Position numbers and translations under genes: made by a program. Source: an uncultured Peptococcaceae bacterium (GTDB taxonomy: Bacteria; Bacillota; Peptococcia; Peptococcales; Peptococcaceae). From it: a DNA stretch of 8,348 nucleotides. Location of the stretch: the NCBI GenBank assembly GCA_945949655.1, contig CAMFFG010000041.1, positions 1 to 8,348 on the forward strand, given 5' to 3'. Below the pieces are notes generated by a model. The model was not told the origin of the DNA and searched no databases. It saw only the letters and a list, made by a program, of their open reading frames with translations. Positions 1-6,931 of the stretch are shown here, one piece after another (within the stretch, counting starts at the first letter, position 1; every line of letters starts with the position of its first letter).

Positions 1-90
1 CTCTGGAGCAGGAGCACCGTCGCAGGCTGTCATAATGCCAAAGAAGAGGAGCAGACACAAAAGCAGCGCAAGTATATACTTTTTTTTCAT
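1..90 (-). CDS. Lipoprotein, N-terminal fragment (runs off left edge)
   Basis: This is the first 30 codons of a gene that continues past base 1. The N-terminus is a lipoprotein signal peptide: M, three lysines, a Leu/Phe/Cys-rich hydrophobic core, then I-M-T-A-C with Cys23 as the likely lipidated residue, followed by D-G and an Ala/Pro-rich start of the mature part. The product should therefore be anchored to the outer face of the membrane by a lipid. The start is fixed by two in-frame stops (TGA, TAG) lying one codon upstream of the ATG at 88-90, which leave no earlier start that would keep the signal peptide. The Shine-Dalgarno is poor: AGGA lies almost against the ATG. The gene lies 120 nt downstream of pncB in the same direction, and no clear terminator or promoter is visible between them. 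What the mature domain does cannot be seen here. Confidence 0.72.
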   Translation of the reverse strand, partial: MKKKYILALLLCLLLFFGIMTACDGAPAPE

Positions 91-210
91 GTCCTATCAC
101 ACATCCAGTACACAGTTTTCGCTCGTTTCACTGCCGCCGGCCTGTCACGGTCGTTCCCAGACAGCAGTTTTTCTGTCAATTGCCTTGCCTTTTCTGATAT
201 TTTCCCATGC

Positions 211-1683
211 TCACTTTGATTTCTTCATTTTTTCTGCACAGTTTACACAGTATTTTTCCAGTAACGCATGCTTCATATCCCATAAATTCTGTGATAAGTC
301 CACATAATATTTATGGGGATGCTCAAAGCGCCGCACTTCTTCCCATAATGTATCGATCTGTTCCTTGCAGAATTGCTGAATTTCCTGCAGACTTGGCGAT
401 TCATACACACACTGGCCCTTTTCAAAAATCGGCACCTGCAGCGGTTTGGCCACAAAATTTTCCACGATCTTGCGTTTCCAGGTATAAGACGGATCGAAAA
501 TTTCATACGGCTCAGATTCATCGATCACTTCCCCATACAGGGTGATCACATCGGCAATGGCTTTTCCTGTTTCGCGCTCATACAGTCTCCACGGCACTTT
601 AAACCCTGGATTGGTGATCTTCTCTACATTTTCACTTACTTTGATCTTTGGTATCAGTTCGCCATCCTGCTCCACTGCAGCCAGTTTATACACACCACCA
701 AATACAGGATCTGATTTGGCCGTGATCAGCCGTTCACCAACGCCGAAAGAGTCTACCTTGCCGCCCTGGTCCAGAATATCGCGAATAATATATTCATCCA
801 GCGAATTGGAGGCCACAATGCCGCAATCCTCAAAACCGGCCGCATCCAGGATCGCTCTCGCCTTTTTAGATAAATAGGCAATATCACCGCTGTCGATGCG
901 CACCCCTTTTGGACGGAACCCTCTTGGCACTACTTCCTCTTTAAAAATTTTAATAGCATTGGGCAGTCCGGATTGCAGCACATTGTACGTATCGATCAAT
1001 AGCGTGCAGTTATCCGGATAGGTTCTGGCATAATTGCGGAAGGCTTCTTCCTCGCTGGGGAACATCTGCACCCAGCTGTGCGCCATCGTGCCAAGCGCCG
1101 GAATTTTCATATCCCGATCTACCAGCGTACAGGCCGTTCCCACACAGCCGCCGATGTAAGCCGCTCTGGCCCCCATGATGGCGCCGTCTGCGCCCTGGGC
1201 CCGACGGGAACCGAACTCCATCACAGCCCTTCCCTCAGCAGCCTGCACAATGCGGTTTGCTTTGGTGGCGATCAGACACTGATGACTGATGGTCAGCAGC
1301 ACCATAGTTTCCAGAAACTGCGCCTGAATGGCCGGCCCGCGCACCGTCAGCAGCGGTTCGCCGGGGAACACCGGCATACCTTCCGGTATGGCCCAGACAT
1401 CGCAGCAGAATTCAAAGTTGGCCAGATAGTCCAGAAACTTTTCACTAAAACATTTTTTGCTGCGCAGATATGCAATATCCTCCCGGGTAAAATGCAGATT
1501 TTTAAGATAATCAATAACCTGTTCCAGACCTGCCATGATCGCAAACCCACCATTATCAGGAATACGGCGGAAAAACATGTCGTAATAAGCGATCTGATCG
1601 GCAACCCCATGCTCCAGATATCCATTTGCCATTGTGATTTCATAAAAGTCTGCCAGTAATGTTAAATTCATTTTGTTTTCCAT
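211..1683 (-). CDS. pncB: Nicotinate phosphoribosyltransferase
   Basis: This cytoplasmic enzyme of the Preiss-Handler NAD salvage pathway joins nicotinate to PRPP, with ATP hydrolysis, to give nicotinate mononucleotide. The 490-residue length fits the longer bacterial NAPRTase form. Visible family motifs are the N-terminal LLADFYEITMANGY (9-22), EFGSRRAQG (156-164), GTMAHSW (198-204) with His202 as the likely phosphorylated histidine, VRIDSGD (261-267), the FGVGERL segment near 313-319, and a C-terminal HPHKYYVDLS (455-464). The extreme C-terminus has a CVNC pair (479-482). The start ATG is preceded by AAGGGGGA at about 7 nt; Met5 is an alternative start but has no better ribosome site. The gene begins 16 nt after the stop of the NrtR-like gene, so it is the third gene of an operon whose second gene probably encodes its regulator. 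The whole reading frame is intact. Confidence 0.96.
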   Translation of the reverse strand: MENKMNLTLLADFYEITMANGYLEHGVADQIAYYDMFFRRIPDNGGFAIMAGLEQVIDYLKNLHFTREDIAYLRSKKCFSEKFLDYLANFEFCCDVWAIPEGMPVFPGEPLLTVRGPAIQAQFLETMVLLTISHQCLIATKANRIVQAAEGRAVMEFGSRRAQGADGAIMGARAAYIGGCVGTACTLVDRDMKIPALGTMAHSWVQMFPSEEEAFRNYARTYPDNCTLLIDTYNVLQSGLPNAIKIFKEEVVPRGFRPKGVRIDSGDIAYLSKKARAILDAAGFEDCGIVASNSLDEYIIRDILDQGGKVDSFGVGERLITAKSDPVFGGVYKLAAVEQDGELIPKIKVSENVEKITNPGFKVPWRLYERETGKAIADVITLYGEVIDESEPYEIFDPSYTWKRKIVENFVAKPLQVPIFEKGQCVYESPSLQEIQQFCKEQIDTLWEEVRRFEHPHKYYVDLSQNLWDMKHALLEKYCVNCAEKMKKSK

Positions 1684-1699
1684 TGGGATATCCCCCTTC

Positions 1700-2611
1700 T
1701 CAACTCCAGAGATCTACAACGCCCTCCTGCAGAGACGCTTCCAGCCAGTATGGATTAAACACATACAGCTGCGACGGGCGATGCCCGCCCTTTGTCACAT
1801 ATTGCTCCGTCTGTGTCACTTTATCAGCGATGCTGCGCCGGAAACTGGCTCTGGAAATTTTTTTGTCAACCACCGCTTCATAAACATGCTGTAACTCAGT
1901 CAGTGTAAAAAATTCCGGTACCAGTTTGAACAGCAGATCCGTGTATTTAATTTTATGTCGAAACTTTTCCAACCCGTGTTCAATAATTTTAGCATGGTCA
2001 AAGGCCAGCCCGTTATTTTCCACAATCTCACGATTAATTGCTACCGTAGAACCTTTAAACCAGCGGCTGATGCGCAACAGTGCGCTCAGCTCCTCCTGGC
2101 CGTTCTTCAGCAGCAGACGAATATACCACACATATTCCAGCTGGCCGTCCACCTCGTGAGTCTCCACCGTCTCAATGCGGCTGCTCAGATCGAACCAGCA
2201 TGCCTCACTGGCATCATCGCCAGCTTTCAGTTTTTTGTTCGTCTCATTGACGATGGCCATATAAGAGGTGCTGATAACACGCATGCGCGGATCCCGTTCC
2301 ACCTCGCCCCAGGTATACAGCTGCCCCAGATAATCAGGCTCCAGGCCGGTTTCTTCGTGAAGCTCCCGGGCCGCAGCTTCCCGTAAAGCTTCATCCAGAT
2401 TTACAAATCCGCCCGGTAAAGCCCAGCAGTTCTGGAACGGATGATGTTTGCGCCGGATCAGCAATATCTGCAGGTGCCGTTTTGGCAGCTGCCGGTAGGT
2501 CTCCCGTTTGCCCTTGCCAATGCTGAACACCACAATATCAGTTGTGACCGACGGTTTCTCGTAAGCCGAGGCATCATAGGAATGCAGAAACTCTGCTTCT
2601 GTCTGTGCCAC
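1700..2611 (-). CDS. nrtR: Nudix hydrolase / NrtR-type transcriptional regulator
   Basis: The 303-residue protein combines a Nudix domain (about 22-170) with a C-terminal winged-helix domain (about 205-295), the layout of NrtR, the Nudix-related repressor of NAD metabolism genes. The Nudix box is complete: G68-x5-E74-x7-R82-E83-L84-x-E86-E87-x-G89-L90. All metal-binding glutamates are present, so hydrolysis of ADP-ribose or a related compound is possible, unlike NrtR members that lost catalysis. The C-terminal part shows the family pattern KIKYTDLLFKLVPEFFTLTELQHVYEAV (220-247), then a basic FRRSIADKV and LYVFNP. The start is GTG, with GGGAGG 7 nt upstream; an overlapping ATG at 2614-2616 is out of frame. 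It follows the DUF695-RraB gene by 20 nt and precedes pncB by 16 nt. That NAD salvage genes are its targets follows from family knowledge and position. Regulation was not observed directly, and some Clostridial relatives are simply annotated as Nudix hydrolases. Confidence 0.88.
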   Translation of the reverse strand: MAQTEAEFLHSYDASAYEKPSVTTDIVVFSIGKGKRETYRQLPKRHLQILLIRRKHHPFQNCWALPGGFVNLDEALREAAARELHEETGLEPDYLGQLYTWGEVERDPRMRVISTSYMAIVNETNKKLKAGDDASEACWFDLSSRIETVETHEVDGQLEYVWYIRLLLKNGQEELSALLRISRWFKGSTVAINREIVENNGLAFDHAKIIEHGLEKFRHKIKYTDLLFKLVPEFFTLTELQHVYEAVVDKKISRASFRRSIADKVTQTEQYVTKGGHRPSQLYVFNPYWLEASLQEGVVDLWS

Positions 2612-2631
2612 GTCATGACCTCCCTCCGTTT

Positions 2632-3474
2632 TTACACGAAATCTTTCTCTGGATCTCCATCCGGAATAATGTTCCAGCCATCATAGATGCCTTCATATTT
2701 TTCGATAAAATCATACAGCGCATAGGTGATCTCCAGCATGGTTTCCTGCGTCATATTGTGCTCGATCAGCACCCGCAGCCCGAAATTATATTCTGGAATC
2801 CGTTCGTCAAAGAAATTATCATCCAGGATCTCGCAGCCTGCATCCCGCAGACGCACCGAAGCCTGTTTCCGGGACGCGCCATTGTTAAAATAGAACCAGT
2901 GGGTCACTTCCCGCACCTGCGATAAATCTTCCCCTTTTTCCGCCATCAGCTTCAGCATGCGACGGTTTTTGATGATCTGCATGTCCATCAGACTTGGATA
3001 CACCACATTGAAATAGAAATTCCACGGTGCATCTTTTTCCAGCAGATAGTTGAAATCATAGTCAGAGAATTCCGAAGCGATTTTTCCTACCAGACCAGCC
3101 AGGAACTCGTCACTTTCCGCATAGAAATACAGCATGCGGGTACCGCCAGTGGTAATGCTGGCCACATGTTTGGCATGGGCTTCATCCCGATAAACCGCTG
3201 CAATACGGTCTTCGATCTCAAACAGCTTTGGCTGCTCCTCCGCCGTATAGAAACCATCCTCCGTAGGATTTTTGATAGCGATCTGAATGCCAAACAGATG
3301 ATGATACGAAATGATGGGCGCAACTTTGGCCACTTCCAGATCTACCATGATCAGCGCCTTTTCATCATCCAAATAAGTCACATAGGTGTCCCAGTCCTCT
3401 GCCATTTTATTTACCTCTGGCAACTCTTCCTCTTCCAGACCGGTAGTAAACTCAATAAAATCTTTATCTTCCAT
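2632..3474 (-). CDS. DUF695 / RraB-domain fusion protein
   Basis: The 280-residue acidic cytoplasmic protein has no signal peptide or membrane segment. Residues about 27-155 resemble DUF695 (W28-x-TYVTYLDDEKALIMVDL, later TTGGTRMLYFYAES). Residues about 163-272 resemble the RraB family, the small regulators that inhibit RNase E in gamma-proteobacteria: RRMLKLMAEKGEDLS, then VTHWFYFNN (190-198), and the typical ending YDGWN (264-268). The molecular role of such fusions in Firmicutes is not known to me. The ATG at 3472-3474 is chosen over an in-frame ATG 24 codons upstream because it has AAAGGAG about 12 nt upstream, and because the predicted promoter and start site (about 3507) lie inside the longer version. 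It is the first gene of the operon with the NrtR-like regulator and pncB, which suggests, without proof, a link to NAD status. Confidence 0.85.
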   Translation of the reverse strand: MEDKDFIEFTTGLEEEELPEVNKMAEDWDTYVTYLDDEKALIMVDLEVAKVAPIISYHHLFGIQIAIKNPTEDGFYTAEEQPKLFEIEDRIAAVYRDEAHAKHVASITTGGTRMLYFYAESDEFLAGLVGKIASEFSDYDFNYLLEKDAPWNFYFNVVYPSLMDMQIIKNRRMLKLMAEKGEDLSQVREVTHWFYFNNGASRKQASVRLRDAGCEILDDNFFDERIPEYNFGLRVLIEHNMTQETMLEITYALYDFIEKYEGIYDGWNIIPDGDPEKDFV

Positions 3475-3498
3475 AAAACACGAACGCTCCTTTAAAAA

Positions 3499-3518
3499 AT
3501 AATATATCACTTTATTAT
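3499..3518. promoter_or_regulatory. Candidate operator: AT-rich dyad over the operon promoter
   Basis: ATAATA (3499-3504) and TATTAT (3513-3518) form a perfect 6-bp inverted repeat with an 8-nt spacer. It overlaps the -10 box and the expected transcription start of the DUF695-nrtR-pncB operon, the right place for a repressor. The NrtR-like protein of the operon is the obvious candidate binder, but this is inference: the sequence is AT-rich and arms of 6 bp can occur by chance. Confidence 0.35.
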
Positions 3519-3542
3519 ATCCTATCTTTTCGCATTTGTCAT
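3514..3542 (-). promoter_or_regulatory. Sigma-A-type promoter of the DUF695-nrtR-pncB operon
   Basis: On the minus strand ATGACA (3537-3542; 5 of 6 matches to the -35 consensus) is followed after exactly 17 nt by a perfect TATAAT (3514-3519). The start site should be near 3507, giving a short leader of about 33 nt with the AAAGGAG ribosome site before the ATG at 3474. No comparable promoter was seen before nrtR or pncB, whose 20- and 16-nt gaps are too short for one. Confidence 0.8.
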
Positions 3543-3641
3543 GCATTCCCGTATTTTTTCACTGTTTCCCTAAAAAATCAGGTCACCAGTTTCATCCGCT
3601 TGACCGGAAAACGCAACAAATATGCGCATAAAGTTGTATGA

Positions 3642-3676
3642 AGAAAAATCCAACCCTGATGGCATCAAGGTTGGAT
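3642..3676 (-). terminator. Rho-independent terminator of the ABC operon
   Basis: ATCCAACC (3648-3655) pairs with GGTTGGAT (3669-3676), and inside it TGAT (3657-3660) pairs with ATCA (3664-3667) around a GCC loop. In the minus-strand RNA the remaining position is a U-G wobble, so the stem is a continuous 13 pairs; on the plus strand it would be a mismatch. The stem ends directly in TTTTTCTT on the minus strand. It lies about 58 nt after the permease stop codon and before the next operon's promoter, so it separates the two transcription units. Confidence 0.85.
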
Positions 3677-3734
3677 ACAGCACTCTATTTTCTTTTCTAC
3701 ATCTCTGCATTTTAAAATTTCCAGCTTACATGCT

Positions 3735-5066
3735 TTAGTTATTGCGCATCGCCTCAATAGGACTCAGCTTCACTGCCCGGTTGGCCGGATACACCCCAGC
3801 CAGCAGCCCGATCATAATGGAAAATGCGATGGCAAACAGCGCCAGCCACCAGGGGATCAGCGAGATATGCAGCGCCTCGCCGGTACCCATGTAGTTGCCC
3901 ATATAATCACCGGAAAGCTGATTGATGATAAAGCTTAACGTGTAGCTAAATCCCAAACCCAATACACCGCCAAAGAAACCGATCATGCCAGCCTCTGCCA
4001 GAAACAGCAGCCGAATATCGGTAAAGGTGGCGCCGATCACTTTCATGATGGCGATCTCCTTGGTGCGCTCATAGATGGACATGACCATAGTGTTGATAAT
4101 ACCAATGGCCGCCACCAGCAGCGTGATCGCACCGATGCCGCCCAGCGCCAGCTGGAACACCAGCATGGAATCCTCCACACCTTCCAGACTCTCCGCAATG
4201 GAGTACACATTATAGCCCTGGTCCCGCAAGGTCTGGCAGATAGACTTGGTATAAGAAACATCCGATGTCTGAATGGTGATCTGGTTATACATGTCCCTGT
4301 TTTTCTGCTTTTTATCCGCACTGGTCAGCATCATTTTCTGTATTTTCTGCATCACGTCCAGCGGCGCATAGGCATTGTAGCTGTTGCTGTTATCGTCCTT
4401 GGGCAATATGCCTACCACCTGAAAGGTCAGCTTTTTACTTTTTTCCGTTTCGGAGTTTCTGAATTCCGCTGTAATTTTCTGATGCAGCATCCCCAGCGAT
4501 TTCTCATAGACCCGATTCTGGTATTCTTCCCAGCTTTCCTCGCCGGAAAAACCATCCCCGTTGCCGTTCGGGTCATAAAAGCTGTCGCCCAGCATACCGC
4601 CGATCACCAGCGCGTTGTGGTCTGTCGCTTCCAGCAACCGACCGGTCTGTACCTCCATATGCAGCGTTTCCATAGAAGCCGGGTCGATGCCGTATACCTG
4701 CAGCCAGCCTTGCAGCTTGCCGCAGGTGGCATTATCGGCGGAGATCTGTACCATAGGCACCACAGCTGTCACACCCTCCATCTCCCGAAAAGCCTGTATG
4801 GCTTCGTCATTTAACGCTACCGCCTGGGTCTGGGCGTCCTCGCCCTCCGGTAAATAGCCCCGATAACTCTGATTGACGGTAATTTCGTTCATGCTGCCCC
4901 ACTGGGCATACATGGCCTTCTGCGCCTCCTGCAGCCCAATGCCCAGCGACACCATCACCACGATCGAAGTTGTGCCGATGAGTACCCCCAGCATGGTCAG
5001 AAAGGTACGGCTCTTGCGGCGCAGCAGATTTCTGGCTGCCATCGAAAGAATATCCCGCTTAACCAT
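3735..5066 (-). CDS. MacB/FtsX-type ABC transporter permease
   Basis: The 443-residue membrane protein has MacB topology: a cytoplasmic basic N-terminus (ARNLLRRKSR), one membrane segment (about 21-44), a large extracytoplasmic domain (about 45-300), and three C-terminal segments (about 303-329, 352-382, 405-427). The coupling region YERTKEIAIMKVIGAT (332-347) and the ending YPANRAVKLSPIEAMRNN are typical of the FtsX-like permease domain. MacB-type proteins generally work as mechanotransmitters that move substrates or act on extracytoplasmic partners rather than as classic channels; the substrate here is unknown. The extracytoplasmic domain has an EF-hand-like loop (165-176). The start ATG overlaps the end of the preceding gene by 8 nt, with AGAGGAA about 7 nt upstream of it, indicating coupled translation. 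It is the last gene of the operon and is followed by a terminator. Confidence 0.93.
   Translation of the reverse strand: MVKRDILSMAARNLLRRKSRTFLTMLGVLIGTTSIVVMVSLGIGLQEAQKAMYAQWGSMNEITVNQSYRGYLPEGEDAQTQAVALNDEAIQAFREMEGVTAVVPMVQISADNATCGKLQGWLQVYGIDPASMETLHMEVQTGRLLEATDHNALVIGGMLGDSFYDPNGNGDGFSGEESWEEYQNRVYEKSLGMLHQKITAEFRNSETEKSKKLTFQVVGILPKDDNSNSYNAYAPLDVMQKIQKMMLTSADKKQKNRDMYNQITIQTSDVSYTKSICQTLRDQGYNVYSIAESLEGVEDSMLVFQLALGGIGAITLLVAAIGIINTMVMSIYERTKEIAIMKVIGATFTDIRLLFLAEAGMIGFFGGVLGLGFSYTLSFIINQLSGDYMGNYMGTGEALHISLIPWWLALFAIAFSIMIGLLAGVYPANRAVKLSPIEAMRNN
4539..4574 (-). other. EF-hand-like calcium-binding loop within the permease
   Basis: Permease residues 165-176 read DPNGNGDGFSGE. Read as an EF-hand loop this gives Asp at position 1, Asn at 3, Asn at 5, Gly at 6 and Glu at 12, all acceptable for calcium. 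Position 8 is Gly instead of the usual hydrophobic residue. It lies in the extracytoplasmic domain, where calcium is available. A second register starting at Asn167 is also possible. Confidence 0.45.
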
Positions 5067-6930
5067 CGATCAGTTCCTCTTCCGCCTTTGCTTTCCGCTT
5101 AATGCGAATCAGCACAGCAGCCTGAAGGATAACGATCACGCCAAGCACAACAGGCAGCCAGTGCTGTTTCAGCTTGTCGAGCAGTCCCGGTTCTTCCATT
5201 GGCTCCATGGGGACATCCATCTCCCCATAATCAATGGCCGGGCCCACTTCGCAGGTAAACGGAATCTCCAGTGCAACATCCTGGTTATCTGCATCAATAT
5301 AGCTCATTTTAACACTGCCGGATAACTCACCTTCCAGCTCAGGAATGATGCTGGCTGTGTATTCATTGCTTTCTCCGGCATTAAAGGTGCCCAGATAATA
5401 CACATTCTCTTCTTTTCCGGGAATGTCTCCTTCCAGGCACACTTTAAAGTTGGTCAGATTCACCTTGCCCACATTCACAAATTCCAGGCTCAGGTTCAGC
5501 GGTTCTCCCACATTGCCCATAACTGGCAGATTGCTGCTGATGATCTCCACCTTACTCTCCTGGGTCACCGGAATATTGACATTATCACTGCTCTCATACT
5601 TTGTGCCATCGGTAGATTCATATTTAATGGCTACCGGCACAATATAGGTTTTGGCAATAGCGTTGGGATCCACATACATGTTGATGGTTTTCAGCGCCGT
5701 GGTTTTTCCTTCGATCCGGTCTATATAAAAGGTGTTGCTGCTGTCTACCGGTGAAAATACCGTGCTGCTGGTCACCGTACCGCCGCTGGAGGAGGTCTCC
5801 GTGGGCACGTCCATCTGGATCGATACATTGTTGACCGGCAAACTGTTGGTGTTCTCCACATACAGATACAGCGTCACATAATTACCCGCCAGCACCTTAC
5901 TGGGATCCACATTGTAGCGCTGAATAATCACCTTTGGCTCCTTGCCGCCTTTGTTTTCCTGCAACGGCAGCGGCATATTCAGCACAATCTCCTGCGGCTT
6001 CTCCGCCCCATTGTAATCTACCGTCAGCTTCATCTCGTTATTTTTGCGGTCCTCGTTCAGTTCCAGCAGATACTGCACCTCTACCTTCTGTTTTCCTTTT
6101 ACATTGTACAACTGCTTTGTGCTGGTCAGATCCCGCACGGTAATATTTTTTTCGCCGCTATCGCCAATATTGGTGCCTTCCAGCGTTACCACCACATTGT
6201 TGGCTTTGGTTTCACTGATATTTTTCAGCGTCAGGGTTGCCGTGGTTTCTTCGGTTTCCCCTGTAACCGCCGGATCAAAGGTCACGTTCTCCACCACAAA
6301 AGATGGCTCAGACAGGGCATATACCACATCCATCTCAAAGCTTTTTACAGCCTGATACCGCTTTTCGTCATTCATCTGCCAGTTGGAGCTGGCGATCATG
6401 CAGTTGATGCGGTATTTTGAACCTTCCGGCAACTCTTTTGTCTCCGGGTTCACCTTCATGGTAATAATAAAGTTTTTCGTCTCGCCGCCTTTGATCTCTG
6501 TCAGCATGGTATCATACACGCCGTCAGCTGTACCACCTACTATAGTAAAATGGCTCAGCGCCTTTTTGTCACTTTCCTCGGTAAATCGGAATTCGGGAAA
6601 CATGCCAGAGCCCGTCCCCATATTTTTTACGGTGATCTCCACATCAAATTCCTGACCCACCAGCGCCTGCTCCGGCACCTTGATCTCTACAAAAGACCAC
6701 AGCGGATCTGTACCCGTGTTAAAAATATTTTTGTCCCTGGCATTCTGCGCAGAAGCGGCGCTCTCCCCATTACCGCTTTGCGTACTGCTGGCACCAGTGG
6801 TGTTCTCCGGGTCTGTTGCCTGTTCTGTCTGTGTCGCACTGTCTGTATTTTCCGCCCAGGCCATCCCTGCGGGCATCACGCTCAGCCCGATCAGTAGTAC
6901 AATTAAAATCATCGCCAGTTGTTTCTTCAT
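5059..6930 (-). CDS. Secreted, membrane-anchored CARDB/COG1361-like protein of the ABC operon
   Basis: The 623-residue protein has a signal peptide (KK then a hydrophobic stretch, likely cleaved after A24-W-A26), a Ser/Thr/Gln/Glu/Ala-rich linker (about 27-67), about four beta-sandwich modules, one C-terminal membrane segment (about 591-609) and a short charged tail (KRKAKAEEELIDG). The modules begin near 79, 209, 332 and 459 and share the CARDB/COG1361 pattern: an opening strand, a hydrophobic-GE/GN turn, then VxNxG or LKN, then NNVxVxLEG (245-252, with similar forms near 366 and 494). Such domains usually bind protein or carbohydrate. The chosen ATG (6928-6930) has a GGAGGGGGAG site 10 nt upstream and gives a clean signal peptide; the earlier in-frame ATG at 6957 would lie inside the ATPase gene and spoil the signal peptide. 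The gene starts 1 nt after the ATPase stop and overlaps the permease by 8 nt. A role as extracytoplasmic partner or adaptor of the transporter is inferred. Confidence 0.88.
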   Translation of the reverse strand: MKKQLAMILIVLLIGLSVMPAGMAWAENTDSATQTEQATDPENTTGASSTQSGNGESAASAQNARDKNIFNTGTDPLWSFVEIKVPEQALVGQEFDVEITVKNMGTGSGMFPEFRFTEESDKKALSHFTIVGGTADGVYDTMLTEIKGGETKNFIITMKVNPETKELPEGSKYRINCMIASSNWQMNDEKRYQAVKSFEMDVVYALSEPSFVVENVTFDPAVTGETEETTATLTLKNISETKANNVVVTLEGTNIGDSGEKNITVRDLTSTKQLYNVKGKQKVEVQYLLELNEDRKNNEMKLTVDYNGAEKPQEIVLNMPLPLQENKGGKEPKVIIQRYNVDPSKVLAGNYVTLYLYVENTNSLPVNNVSIQMDVPTETSSSGGTVTSSTVFSPVDSSNTFYIDRIEGKTTALKTINMYVDPNAIAKTYIVPVAIKYESTDGTKYESSDNVNIPVTQESKVEIISSNLPVMGNVGEPLNLSLEFVNVGKVNLTNFKVCLEGDIPGKEENVYYLGTFNAGESNEYTASIIPELEGELSGSVKMSYIDADNQDVALEIPFTCEVGPAIDYGEMDVPMEPMEEPGLLDKLKQHWLPVVLGVIVILQAAVLIRIKRKAKAEEELIDG

Positions 6931-6931
6931 C

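Noticed and set aside
174..179. TTGACA on the minus strand between pncB and the lipoprotein gene
   Set aside because: No acceptable -10 box lies 15-19 nt downstream, so it is not called a promoter.
1078..1659. Plus-strand 193-codon frame opposite pncB
   Set aside because: It is the antisense shadow of a well-conserved enzyme gene and has no family features of its own.
1685..1694. Perfect 10-bp palindrome GGGATATCCC over the pncB ribosome site
   Set aside because: Several 10-bp palindromes are expected by chance in a window of this size, and it has no loop to form a hairpin.
3475..3546. N-terminal extension of the DUF695-RraB protein by 24 residues
   Set aside because: The extension covers the predicted -35, -10 and start site, has no ribosome site, and the internal ATG at 3474 has a good one.
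3621..3630. Palindrome TATGCGCATA between the two operons
   Set aside because: It is not near a promoter element of either unit and is short enough to be chance.
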